Source: Aedes albopictus (taxonomy: Eukaryota > Arthropoda > Insecta > Diptera > Culicidae). Taken from it: 64,000 nucleotides of DNA. Under the pieces are notes generated by a model that had not been told where the DNA came from, did no database searches, and saw only the letters and a program-made list of their open reading frames with translations. The stretch is from contig NC_085138.1 in the NCBI RefSeq assembly GCF_035046485.1, forward strand, positions 42,443,464-42,507,463. The letters are read 5' to 3'. Position 1 is the stretch's first letter. The number at the start of each line of letters is the position of its first letter. Both the position numbers and the translations under genes were made by a program. Below, piece after piece: positions 31,580-41,312 of the stretch.

Positions 31580-33299
31580 CAGGCCTGCCCAACCTTTTAC
31601 GACCGCGTGCCACAGGCGTCACTTCATACCAGTTGACGGGCCAGAAATTGAAATTTGACGATAACATACTTTTTTCAAAAACTTTTCTGAGCTATGCTGT
31701 TCAAGCAAATGATTTCAAACCGAAATTTTAGAATTCTAAAGATGAGAAAGATACTTTTGTTTCAACACTTTTCAGTTTCCAATAAAATATTGGTGCTTAC
31801 TAAATATATGAAAATTCTTGCAGAATATTGGACTCGTGTTAGTATTTATTAAGAAATAAAATAATATTCATAAAGCAGAATTCTACTCTGGATTCTGATA
31901 ACATTACTATATAGTTTGTATTAGAGCTAGCTGAAACCTCACGACAAAATTAAAATCCTCAAATTCTAAGGCTTTTGATTTAAATAATTTTGACGTGGTG
32001 ATTTTAACACATTATCGAATAGCATCAATAAAAAATGGTTGCTATTTCGATACACTAAGTCTAGGGTACAACTTTTTTTTAGCAAGCATCGGATCACTTA
32101 GCGGTCTTCAACAAAGATGTTCCGCATAGAATTCCCTATAATAATACTAAAAATAAGGGTTATTGAACGCTTCCAGTGCCATCTAGTGGCAGATAACTAA
32201 AACTATGCCATTCCTGCACATATTTGTACCAGTTTTACCATATAAACTTCAGACTAGTAGAGCAATACCTAAGACCTTATCAATTCAGCTCAAATTTGTG
32301 CTGTAGCTTATGGGAGTCTAAAACAGCAAATTGAGGTGGTCAGACTTAGGATATTTTAGTTTTAAATTTTCTCATAAATGTTTGAGCAGCCCTAGTAGAA
32401 TACCGTTGCTCAAATTAGAATTTCCGACTTCTTCCAGTTATTTCTCCGCTATCTTCCATTCCAGCGATGTTGTTTTTTAAAGGTAACAAGCCTATGGAAT
32501 CCCCCAACTACACTGAAAAAATCAGCGTCATAGCGTTCTTGACAGCTGAGAAAATGCAGATACAGGTCGGACTCGATTATCCGGAGTCGGGTTCTGAAGC
32601 ATCCCAAAATAATACCTCACAAACGGAATGCTGTAAGTAGCTGTAATTTTGACTGATCACTTATCAAAGTTGGCTTGACATAATGTCAAAATTTCAGCTT
32701 TATAGGGCATTCCATTCCCCAGATATATGTTTGAGAAGCATACAAATCCGACTCCGGATAATCGAGTCCGACCTGTAGTATGCAGCTGCTCCATATGTTT
32801 ATACTTAAGTTGTTCGCATTTTCGTCTTCTAGAAACCTCTTTTTCAAATTTATGGGATATTTTTTGAACGGCACACATAACGATGATACCATTGGAGCTC
32901 CTCGTACAACAAATATTCTAGTTTTACCTTAAATAACACAATTGTTGATCAAAATATAGAGAACAACACTAAAACAGACTTGCAGCGGTTCTCAGGATCG
33001 TTCAAAAAAGGTTATCGATATTAGGACCACTTTTTTCTTCCTAAATCATTGAAATTATCACAATTGTTCGTGAAAACATCATTTAGTATAGAATAGATCT
33101 ATTGTCGAATTATTTTTAAAACGTGTTTTATGATTACGATATGATTTAGTGCAAAAATATCGCACGACGCACGCACCCTGTATTACTGCTCTTACTGCTC
33201 GGGCCAAGTTCTATTATTTTTCTTCATTCGTGCCGCGGGCCGCACAAAATGTCCATGCGGGCCGGATCCGGCCCGCGGGCCGTACGTTGGGCAGCCCTG
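31580..33299. mobile_element. 1.7-kb non-autonomous hAT nested in the larger hAT
   Basis: GTTTATAC is duplicated at 31572-31579 and 33300-33307. The left end CAGGCCTGCCCAAC pairs with the right end read in reverse, CAGGGCTGCCCAAC (one mismatch), a common hAT end type. The right subterminal part is GC-rich (GGCCGGATCCGGCCCGCGGG). The AT-rich interior shows no transposase and carries a MITE at 32563-32775. Confidence 0.92.
32563..32775. mobile_element. pogo-like MITE, TA duplication
   Basis: CAGGTCGGACTCGATTATCC followed by GGAGTCGG forms the left end, and its near-perfect complement forms the right end, with TA on each side. A TA target with an ATTATCCGGA-type end resembles Tc1/mariner-pogo MITEs. 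It is the innermost layer of the nest: LINE, hAT, hAT, MITE. Confidence 0.92.
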
Positions 33300-33307
33300 G
33301 TTTATAC

Positions 33308-33903
33308 AACAGTCCGGCAAAGAGTGAAACCGAATCTGCCTATCGAAATGTCAAATCGGCTACCTATCGAGCACGCCACACGCTTCCGTAAAGTTACCAT
33401 TTTTTAATTGCAATCTCTGTCAACCCCCTGAAGAAAGCGTTAGTTCTTGAATCCACCGCCTTTGATGGGGCGCCACGGGTTTGTTTACAAAATTTCAGTC
33501 TGCTGTCCAATCTGCTACGTGCGCAAGCGAACTTCATCGTACGAAGATAAATTTGTGCACTTGAGAAACGATCGTTTCCACATTTGCTCAATGCGTTTAG
33601 TGTTCTTTGTTAAATTTACAAGACGTACAGGTATGAAAATACATTTAGTCCGACAACGCTGAAGTCAATTATATGTCAATGTCACGCCTGCTCTAACAGA
33701 AAAGTCACTCATTTCAGCTTAATGCAACCGCCCATTCGAATCAGCCCCACGTCCAGCACCATTTTTTTTGGGTTCACGCCAGTTGTGTGGATGACAGCCG
33801 TTTCAGGGGCTGATCTCTGTCACTATACAATAGGTTTATGTTCAAACAAAAGCACTCAGGTTAGGCTGTTGGCTCAAAGGGGACCTATTCAGGGCCGCCC
33901 TTA
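33308..33903. other. hAT interior, no gene seen
   Basis: Mixed sequence between the inner hAT and the next MITE, with short overlapping frames on both strands and no recognised domain. Confidence 0.4.
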
Positions 33904-34059
33904 GGGAACGTTCAAAAATTACGTCCAACATTTGGGGGAGGGGGGGGGTCTACAAAAGTGTGACACTACGTGTATTAGGTATAGGGAAAATGCGTGACAG
34001 AGGGGGGAGGGGGGTCAAGAAATCCCAAAAATTTATGGACGTAATATTTGAATCATCCC
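33904..34059. mobile_element. MITE with GGGAACGTTCAAAAATTACG ends
   Basis: The left end GGGAACGTTCAAAAATTACG pairs with the complement of GGACGTAATATTTGAATCAT followed by CCC. TTA lies on both sides (33901-33903 and 34060-34062). It has G-rich internal flanks (GGGGGAGGGGGGG). It sits inside the large hAT. Confidence 0.8.
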
Positions 34060-34452
34060 TTAACGAAGCATTAAGAACTAGCAGTAAGTTACAATTCACA
34101 AGATTAAAAAAAATAACAATAGAATTATTGGCAAGCAACCTTGTCTGCTGAGTCAATACATTCGCCCCAATAAAACATACCATTTTAAGCCTCAGGCAAA
34201 TTTAAGAATACCGTATGAATATGAGTAAAGCATACTCGTGAGTGAGTATGTGCACGTCAATACTCACGAGTGAGTGTGAGTTGTACAGTGCTTACTCAAA
34301 CGTGAGTAATACTCACGGTGAGTTTAAGGTGTACTGCTCATACTCATGAGCGAGTTTGACTAGTTTTGTGAGTACTCGCTCATTTCGCAACACTTTTTTT
34401 TTATTTTTGTGTATTTTAACTTATGCTAATTCTACACTTTTTCGCAACACTG

Positions 34453-34520
34453 CTCACAACGCTGTGGATCGTATTTCATTCATCACACGCAATCCACATC
34501 CATTAATCGAAAGATAATTT
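34453..34520 (+). pseudogene. Possible continuation of the interrupted LINE
   Basis: Starts with the second copy of the hAT duplication CTCACAAC and then CGCTGTGGATCGTATTTCAT. This resembles the LINE block encoding RCLRYII that follows ASETWC. The fit is weak at the amino-acid level, so the assignment rests mainly on the matched duplication. Confidence 0.4.
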
Positions 34521-36086
34521 TATTTTTGAGATATGTACGATTAACAGCTTAGTGAGGAGGCATATTGGTTGCAAAAGCAGTTACGCACTTTTGAAATGTT
34601 GGTGCCGATATGAGTTACATAACTCCATTTGGGCTAAAATATCTCCATTATTTTACCAAGTAGGTGGAAGTGAACAGACCTACGATATAACTCAGGATCT
34701 TCTACCTACAAATCAGAAGCAGAAGCCATCCTGCCCAGTTATACTACCAATCCCATCAACAAAGAAGCACGATTTTCAAATGCTAGTCTCGACGTGAAAT
34801 CATAGCCTACTTTGTGCTCGTCGGTAATGAAAATGCACTGCGTTTCGATCGCACTACTGGACTTCGGCTTGATTGATTTCAAGACAGTAGTGTTGACGAT
34901 GATGGGAAGATGCAACGCGCAGCAACTTTCCATTGGTCCCGGCCCGGAAGCTACGCGTTTTCGATTTCGCACCATGAGGTCCTTCTGGCGTGGCAGCCAC
35001 CGAAAATAGTAGCGATGCGCTGTGCGCAGCGCATAGACACGGACGGTGGTGTCGATCGCAATTAGTTATAGATTTCTCCACCCCACGCCGTGCGATCATT
35101 GAATGGGTTATTTTCTCCATCACGTCCCCGTCGTTGGCTGATCGGGGAAAAAACGGGTTGCCCGCCGGTCTTTCATTTGCCTAATTTGTATCGTACTGCG
35201 TAACTTATAAGGTTTTTCCCCCGCTGGCTCAAGACCGGGTGCGTGCTTCAATGCCTTTGGCGCGGAGATGGAGGTTTTTCTTCAAATATTGATGATGATG
35301 GTTGAACAGTTTTATCGCCGCGCGGAGAACAAAAAGTAGAAAAGCTGCGAAAGGCCTAGAAAGGCGTGCACAGAAGGTATTGAAAGCAGTTGATTTCGGC
35401 ACTTTTACCCATTTTGTCCGTTGTTGTTACGCTGACTGATGGATGAATTTTCTTTGAGCCTGAATGGCTGCGGACCGCACCGGAGAATGCGACGCGCCGC
35501 TTCTTGGTATAGGCGTAGAGGTAGGTAGAGGTACAACAATGGTGGAACAGAAAGGGTCAAAAGAATTGGAAAAGAATCATTGTTGCAAGAATGGGTAGAC
35601 GCTTTTCAATGGCTCTTGAAGTTACATTGAAAGCTATTTTCAATAACTTATTGAGGTACCACCCCCTGTGCGGAATAGCGATAGATCAAGCATCGAATTG
35701 GAATAGTTGTGCTCGGTTCATTGAAATCTGGAGTAATTTATTACATCATTTTCACTTGAAATAACTCGTTTGGAAATCCAGTTCAATGTGCAATCATTAG
35801 TCAAGTATGAAATTGTTACATTAAATTTTCAATGCTCGTTCATCAAGATGTGATATTAGCTAGTCACATAAAATAATACGTTTCTGATTTTCACTTTTCA
35901 AATACAGTGGTGGCTCGATTTTGTCAGAGTTTTTGGGAAAAATGGGGAACTGGCAAGTTGCTTTTTTGATGAGTCAAGAATTTTTTTTAAGGTTACTGAC
36001 CAGTGCATAAAGCCATGTGAGTCTTCCGTTATGGACATAATGAAAACCAAATTGATCACATCTGTTTTTAACGAAGTAGGGAGTTG
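34521..36086. other. Unique-looking DNA, no gene recognised
   Basis: 34800-35560 is GC-richer with CG-rich words (CACCCCACGCCGTGCGATCA) and looks single-copy. Frames are short and overlapping on both strands. 35600-36086 is AT-rich flank of the LTR element. Near 35905, CAGTGGTGGCTCGATTTTGT looks like a transposon end without a visible partner. Confidence 0.35.
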
Positions 36087-36090
36087 ATAG

Positions 36091-36293
36091 TGTTCTAGTT
36101 GTACTTTAATGAGGAAATCGGTAGTGCTACAAATCAAACACAGTCACTATTTGTACAACAACTTTATTCCACGTTCCGAACCGCGACGCGGCGATCAACT
36201 CACTGGCCCTCCAGTCCAGTACACACTTAAATCTATTTCGATTAAACAGGGCAATTCATTGAAAGGGAGGGACACTTTTATAATAATACAACA
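36091..36293 (-). repeat. 3' LTR
   Basis: 203 bp, TG at one end and CA at the other. It is downstream in element orientation. The poly(A) signal AATAAA lies on the minus strand at 36168-36163. Confidence 0.97.
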
Positions 36294-36306
36294 TCTTCCC
36301 TTTTTC
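36294..36306 (-). promoter_or_regulatory. Polypurine tract
   Basis: On the minus strand, GAAAAAGGGAAGA lies directly before the 3' LTR, the expected position and composition for the primer of plus-strand DNA synthesis. Confidence 0.85.
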
Positions 36307-36329
36307 ATATATAGAAAAAACAATGATAA

Positions 36330-39300
36330 TTATTTCGAATTCACAACATAATCTTTGAGTCTCTCTGGCAATCGAGACTCTCGTTTAGGGCGACTTGTTC
36401 TTCCGGATGCTTCCATTTTAGGTGTTGTTGCTTTCGAAGGTTCGGTTTCTTCACGTTGAGTGTTCCGCGGCATCGTTCCACCGACAGATGCTTGATTGTC
36501 CGCTTCCGTACAAATCACCAGCGTTGGTTGCAAGGCTTCTTCCTGTTCTTCTGGATAGGTATTCTTTGACGGTTCCGTCACTTGTTCCGGAGTGGCAACT
36601 GGTAGACTACGTGCTTTAACATTCACGGCATCGCGACGATAATTGCTTCCATCTACGTTCACTACGTAGGATCGATCCGAGAGCTTATCACCAATGATAC
36701 CGGGTGTCCAAGTTTTGGAAGACTCTGGCCGTAGCTGGACGTATACTGGCGATCCTATCTCCAAGCTGGGCAGTTGCTTCGAATGTCTGTCGTAATAGTA
36801 TTTCACTTTTTGTCGGTTCTTCACGATAGATTCTGGAACGTTTTCCACCACTCGCTGCATCAAATTGGTAACCGGAATAGGGACACCACAACGGATACTA
36901 CGCGAGAACAGTCTGGAGGCTGGACTGCTTCCGATGTTGTTTGGGATATTACGCCACTGCTGCAACACGAACCACAAGTCCTGACCGGATTCCTTAGCCT
37001 TCTTTATTAATCGCTTAGCGATCTTCACACTAGCTTCTGCTTTGCCGTTTCCTTGTTGGTGGTAGGGCGCCGATGTAGAGTGTTTAAAACCCCACGCTTT
37101 CGCAAACTCGTTCATCTCCTCGCATACGAAATTTGTTGCATTGTCCGTAATCAACAACTGTGGAGTTCCATGGCATGCAAAGTTGCGCTTGCACACCTTT
37201 ATTACTGAGGCAGGAGTCAGGTCATCCAAAATATCGAGCTCGAAGTAATCTGAATAATGGTCAACCGTTACTAAAAACTTTCTCTGTTTTCCTCGGTACT
37301 CTTGGAAAAACACATCCATGGAGACAAGTTGAAAAGGATGTATCGGAACAGCATGACTCTTCATGGTAGGGGTAGGCTGAGATGCTCCAAATTTTGCACA
37401 AATGGTGCACTCTTGCACGTTGTCCTTTATCTGCCGATTCATTCCAGGCCAAAATATGTTCTGTCTAGCTAGTCTGAGGGTTGATTCGATTCCGGAGTGA
37501 GTAGCATGTAACTTCTCGATCATGATGCGATGTAGCGACGAAGGAATCACAATTCTATCTCCTCGGAAAACCAATCCCGATTGTGAAGAGAGTTCATGAC
37601 GATGTTTGAAGTACGGCTTCACTTGAGCTGGGACTGCAGCAATTCTATCAGGCCAACCTTGCCTGATGTAGCTGATGACGGTTTGCAGTGCTTGATCGAT
37701 GACAGTGTGTTCGATAATCTGATTGATTCGGTCGTCTGAAACACTCAGGAAGTCTCGCAGATGAATATCTTCTACCTCTCCAAATACTCTGCAGATGTTC
37801 TCTTTTCGATAGTTGAATGAATCGGTAGTTAATTCTTCTAGTGCCCGGGAAATGGCGTCAGCCAAAACATTGTCCTTTCCTGTCACAAACTGCAGCTGGA
37901 AGTTATATCTTTGCAAATTTAAAAGCATATGCTGAAGCCGTCTTGGGGCCTTCACCAGCGGTTTCTTGAAAACGTTTATCAATGGTTTGTGGTCTGTTTT
38001 GATAACTGTTCTGGGATTCCCGATAATGATCTGATCGAACCGTTGACATGCGAAAAGGACCGCCAGCAGCTCTTTTTCAATTTGTGCATAATTCTTTTCC
38101 GTTTGGGACAAAGTTCGAGACGCATAGCCAATAATCCCGTTCTGTTGATAAACGGCAACCCCAAGACCAAACGAACTGGCATCGCATTCAATTGTCAAGG
38201 GACTTTTGACATCGTAGTACTGCAAGGTTTTGACATTGGACAGGAGTAGTTTTACATTGTCGAACTCGGCTTGTTCAGTCGCCCCCCAACACCATTCAAC
38301 TTTGTCTGAAACCAGTCGACGAAGCACATGGAGTCTTGTGCTCAGGTTTGGCACAAAACGGCTAAGGTAGTTGATCATTCCTATGAAGCGAAGCAAATCT
38401 TTACGATTGGAAGGGGTAGGATAGTTCTTAATAGCCGTCACCTTTGCTTCATCCACTTGGAGACCCTGATCCGTGAGAACGTGGCCAAAAAATTTTACCG
38501 ATGGTTGACACAGTACCAACTTCGACCGGTTCAATTTTACATTACGTTGATGAAGTCTTGCCAGCAGCTTTTCTAGATTCCGATTGTGATCCGACAACGC
38601 ATCGTCCAAAGTATCCCCTCGTCCAAAAATTAACAGATCGTCGGCGAGACATTCTACTCCGTCCAATCCCTCGATTACTTCCCGCATCTTTGCTTGGAAA
38701 ATTTCCGGAGCCGACGAAATGCCAAATTGCAGCCTAGTCCAGCGATATCTGCCGAATGGCGTCCAGAACGTAGTTAGCAGACTGCTGGATTCGTCAAGAA
38801 CAACTTGCCAAAACCCCTTACGAGCATCCATGGTAGAGAATACTCGTGCCCTGCCCAACTCAGGCAAAATTTCTTCGAGAGTGGGAAATTGAAGATTCGG
38901 TCGCTTGATAGCTTTGTTCAATGGTATGGGATCCAGACAGATTCTGAAAGACTCACCTGAAGAAGATCGTTTCACTAGCAGAATGTTGCTCACCCAAGCG
39001 GTGTGGTGTGGCTCTTTTACTACAATGCCATCCTTTTCCAGTTGGTCCAGCTCCTGCTTCAGGGTTTCTCGGAGCGCAATTGGGATGCGCCTCGGCTGCT
39101 GAATTTCGGCGGGGATCGCAGAATCGATTTCCAGCGTCACTTCACCCTCTATTTTCCCGTAACCATCAAAAACACTCCCATAACGTTGCACTATTTGCGA
39201 TGCTTCGACTTTGTGAATCTTCCACGGATCGGAAGACGGGGTGGCTTCGGAGGGTGTGTATGACACTGAATTACAGAACTTCACCAATCCAAGGACGTTG

Positions 39301-40559
39301 CAGACGTTTGCTGAGAGCAGTGGGCGGTGATCGACATTTACCACCTGAAGGACCAGTACATATTTCTTCTTCTTGTGTCGGCAGGGAATTTTGATTTCAC
39401 CCAACACTGGAATCGACCCACCGCCAAAGCTCTGAAGCTTTAGCTTCGATGGCAACAGAACAGGATCACTAATTCCCAGTACTTGTTTCAACCAGCTATA
39501 ACCCACCAGGCTGGTATTGGCCCCGGTGTCTAGCTCGCATTTAACTTTCTGCCAACGACCTTTGATCTTCAACTTCACATCAGCCAACACATGACCACCA
39601 CGCGACGCATTATTGTAAATTTTCCCGATTTCACGTTCTACGTCTGATTCATCCGATTCACTGCTCATGTCTGATGCACTACTGTCACTGTTACTGTCGT
39701 TTGAAACTTCCTTCACTTTTCTGGTTTTCTTCATTTTATTCATAGGGCACATCCTCTCAAAGTGGTTCTTAGCTTTGCATTTTCGGCATTTCTGTCCCAG
39801 CGCCGGGCATGAACCCTTTTCAAAGACGTGACGTCCTCCGCAAAATTTGCATTTCTTCTCTTTTCTTTCACTTTTTGTATCAATCTTCATCACTTCACTT
39901 ATGCCATCAGCACCCAGGTCCACCATTCTCTTCGCAGCCACTTCTTCTAGTCGACAGTCATTCACTGCTCTATCGAGAGTGATCTCACTGTTCGTTGTTA
40001 ATCTTTTCCGCATATGCGGCCACTTATTGGCGGTTACAATTTTATACGTTATGAATCGATCTTCTAAATCACCAAGTTGGCATGGTTTTGCCAGCATTTT
40101 CAACCGAGTATGAAATTCGTCTATCGATTCCGTTTCTTGCTTTGCCGATAAAAACTCGAGGAGGTCAAGGTTCATATTTCGCGCACGCACAACCCTCACT
40201 TTGATGGCAGCCAATGCTGCCTCTGGCGACTGCCTCTGCTCATCCGTTAGTTGGAAATTGAAGTATTTCTTCAGGGCCTCGAATCCAATTACAGACAACA
40301 GGTACCCTACTTTTTTAGGGTTGTCGGTAGCAGGCCAACGATCCATACCGAGAGCACTAGCATAATTTTCCCAGTTTCGAGAGAAAAAATCGAAATTTTG
40401 TTCCATGTCTCCATCGAGGCACAACGGAGGCGGCTGAGGCACCGGCTGTGACGAACGATCATTTTGCGCCGCCGCCTGAGCATTAGGAGCGGCAATCTTC
40501 TCCACCATCACACTGAACAACTGATTTTGCTGCTGCAGCAGCGCTCGGATTTCTTCCAT
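36330..40559 (-). CDS. Gag-Pol polyprotein, Ty3/gypsy retrotransposon
   Basis: 1409 residues in one frame, started at the first ATG (40559); an in-frame GTG at 40580 is disregarded. Residues 1-230 are Gag-like. Two Cys-His boxes follow: CKFCGGRH...C at 237-251 and canonical CRKCKAKNHFERMC at 258-271. An acidic Ser/Asp/Glu stretch lies at 288-308. The protease has Asp-Thr-Gly at 344-346. The reverse transcriptase (about 490-690) has catalytic Asp578 and the LADD motif (Asp640, Asp641), with Leu-Ala in place of the usual Tyr-x. RNase H has Asp793, Glu829, Asp856 and Asp901. The integrase zinc-binding motif is His1018, His1021, Cys1051, Cys1054. The core is Asp1082, Asp1139, Glu1175 with spacing D-56-D-35-E. 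No stop or frameshift is seen, so it may be functional. Gag and Pol share a frame, so no frameshift signal is needed. Confidence 0.97.
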   Translation of the reverse strand: MEEIRALLQQQNQLFSVMVEKIAAPNAQAAAQNDRSSQPVPQPPPLCLDGDMEQNFDFFSRNWENYASALGMDRWPATDNPKKVGYLLSVIGFEALKKYFNFQLTDEQRQSPEAALAAIKVRVVRARNMNLDLLEFLSAKQETESIDEFHTRLKMLAKPCQLGDLEDRFITYKIVTANKWPHMRKRLTTNSEITLDRAVNDCRLEEVAAKRMVDLGADGISEVMKIDTKSERKEKKCKFCGGRHVFEKGSCPALGQKCRKCKAKNHFERMCPMNKMKKTRKVKEVSNDSNSDSSASDMSSESDESDVEREIGKIYNNASRGGHVLADVKLKIKGRWQKVKCELDTGANTSLVGYSWLKQVLGISDPVLLPSKLKLQSFGGGSIPVLGEIKIPCRHKKKKYVLVLQVVNVDHRPLLSANVCNVLGLVKFCNSVSYTPSEATPSSDPWKIHKVEASQIVQRYGSVFDGYGKIEGEVTLEIDSAIPAEIQQPRRIPIALRETLKQELDQLEKDGIVVKEPHHTAWVSNILLVKRSSSGESFRICLDPIPLNKAIKRPNLQFPTLEEILPELGRARVFSTMDARKGFWQVVLDESSSLLTTFWTPFGRYRWTRLQFGISSAPEIFQAKMREVIEGLDGVECLADDLLIFGRGDTLDDALSDHNRNLEKLLARLHQRNVKLNRSKLVLCQPSVKFFGHVLTDQGLQVDEAKVTAIKNYPTPSNRKDLLRFIGMINYLSRFVPNLSTRLHVLRRLVSDKVEWCWGATEQAEFDNVKLLLSNVKTLQYYDVKSPLTIECDASSFGLGVAVYQQNGIIGYASRTLSQTEKNYAQIEKELLAVLFACQRFDQIIIGNPRTVIKTDHKPLINVFKKPLVKAPRRLQHMLLNLQRYNFQLQFVTGKDNVLADAISRALEELTTDSFNYRKENICRVFGEVEDIHLRDFLSVSDDRINQIIEHTVIDQALQTVISYIRQGWPDRIAAVPAQVKPYFKHRHELSSQSGLVFRGDRIVIPSSLHRIMIEKLHATHSGIESTLRLARQNIFWPGMNRQIKDNVQECTICAKFGASQPTPTMKSHAVPIHPFQLVSMDVFFQEYRGKQRKFLVTVDHYSDYFELDILDDLTPASVIKVCKRNFACHGTPQLLITDNATNFVCEEMNEFAKAWGFKHSTSAPYHQQGNGKAEASVKIAKRLIKKAKESGQDLWFVLQQWRNIPNNIGSSPASRLFSRSIRCGVPIPVTNLMQRVVENVPESIVKNRQKVKYYYDRHSKQLPSLEIGSPVYVQLRPESSKTWTPGIIGDKLSDRSYVVNVDGSNYRRDAVNVKARSLPVATPEQVTEPSKNTYPEEQEEALQPTLVICTEADNQASVGGTMPRNTQREETEPSKATTPKMEASGRTSRPKRESRLPERLKDYVVNSK

Positions 40560-40813
40560 GTTTACGTGATCACACTTCACTACTACAGATACAAGGACAA
40601 CAGCACTCGTATGCGTGCGTCAAAACACACGTCGACAGACAATCTTCTTGTCTCAGTGAACTTTCACACCAGCTACGGCAACTACTACGAACGACGCCAT
40701 TTTGCCGCAACAGAATAAAACGTCCCGCGGGGACCAGCCAAACTTCCAAACACCGAATATCGAAGGAATTTGCACTTAAAACGTGAATTGAATAACCGGA
40801 ATTTCTGACACCA
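40560..40813 (-). other. Untranslated leader of the LTR element
   Basis: 254 bp between the 5' LTR and the Gag-Pol start. It holds the primer site at its LTR-proximal end and presumably the packaging region. No upstream gene. Confidence 0.8.
40803..40813 (-). promoter_or_regulatory. Primer binding site, tRNA-Leu type
   Basis: Read on the minus strand directly after the 5' LTR: TGGTGTCAGAA. This 11-mer is complementary to a tRNA 3' end TTCTGACACCA, which matches insect and vertebrate tRNA-Leu as I remember them. Complementarity stops after 11 bases. Confidence 0.75.
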
Positions 40814-41016
40814 TGTTCTAGTTGTACTTTAATGAGGAAATCGGTAGTGCTACAAATCAAACACAGTCACTATTTGTACAACAACTTTATTCCACGTTCC
40901 GAACCGCGACGCGGCGATCAACTCACTGGCCCTCCAGTCCAGTACACACTTAAATCTATTTTGATTAAACAGGGCAATTCATTGAAAGGGAGGGACACTT
41001 TTATAATAATACAACA
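40814..41016 (-). repeat. 5' LTR with promoter
   Basis: 203-bp LTR, upstream in element orientation. On the minus strand TATAAAA at 41005-40999 is a good TATA box close to the LTR start. AATAAA lies at 40891-40886. Confidence 0.96.
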
Positions 41017-41020
41017 ATAG

Positions 41021-41239
41021 TAGTTATAAAATAATGGGTAGTTGATTTACTGTGGTGTTCCGATACATATGCATGTGTTAGGGGCAACGAGAAAAAATGG
41101 TCATAGTAGTCGGGAACCATCTAGGAAGGGAGAATCGGCTAACAACCTCGTCTCGTATACTGCGATCTACATATAAACAATGCCATCACAAAGTTAAAAA
41201 AATTAAAAAAAGACGTAAAAACTTAAAAAAATCGTAACT
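41021..41239. other. AT-rich flank of the LTR element
   Basis: No gene. It lies between the 5' LTR and a tRNA-like sequence and contains an AAAAAATTAAAAAAAGACG-type A-rich run. Confidence 0.4.
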
Positions 41240-41312
41240 TGTTCTGTAGCTTAGCTGGTTAAAGCGCCGGACTAGCGATAACGGAATCGTGGGTTCGAAT
41301 CTCACCAAAACA
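41240..41312 (+). tRNA. tRNA-like sequence, probably pseudogene or SINE head
   Basis: 73 bp. The acceptor arms TGTTCTG and CAAAACA pair at six of seven positions. The D arm is GCTT...AAGC, an A-box-like TAGCTTAGCTGGTT is present, and the T arm GTGGG-TTCGAAT-CTCAC has a good B box. The anticodon stem (CCGGA-CTAGCGA-TAACG) pairs poorly. The loop would give AGC, but the rest does not look like a standard tRNA-Ala. A tRNA-derived SINE head or tRNA pseudogene is likelier than a working gene. Confidence 0.35.

Larger units (their letters stand above)
27916..34452. mobile_element. 6.5-kb hAT element with nested elements
   Basis: The ends CAGTGTTGCGAAA (13 bp, perfect inverted) are flanked by the 8-bp duplication CTCACAAC (27908-27915 and 34453-34460), the hAT signature. 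Subterminal DNA on both sides is packed with GTGAGTA/TACTCAC words (27940-28140 and 34210-34375), plausible transposase binding sites. A second end-like AGTGTTGCGAAA sits 58 bp inside the right end, and an end-like copy lies near 30923. No transposase domain is recognised. The interior includes other elements and an unassigned hydrophobic frame. Confidence 0.8.
36091..41016 (-). mobile_element. Complete Ty3/gypsy LTR retrotransposon
   Basis: A 4926-bp element with 203-bp LTRs, a 4-bp target duplication ATAG (36087-36090 and 41017-41020), a tRNA-Leu-type primer site, a polypurine tract and one uninterrupted Gag-Pol frame. The two LTRs differ at one base (C at 36239, T at 40962), which points to a recent insertion. 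There is no frame for an envelope protein, so it is a retrotransposon that moves inside the cell through a reverse-transcribed particle intermediate. Domain order (protease, reverse transcriptase, RNase H, integrase) is that of Ty3/gypsy. Gag with two Cys-His boxes and a single frame recall the Mag lineage. Confidence 0.97.

Noticed and set aside
36330..41016. Endogenous retrovirus with envelope
   Set aside because: Only 37 bases separate the Gag-Pol stop from the 3' LTR, so there is no room for an envelope gene.
41240..41312. Functional tRNA-Ala gene
   Set aside because: The anticodon stem is mostly unpaired and the body does not resemble tRNA-Ala. Kept only as tRNA-like.
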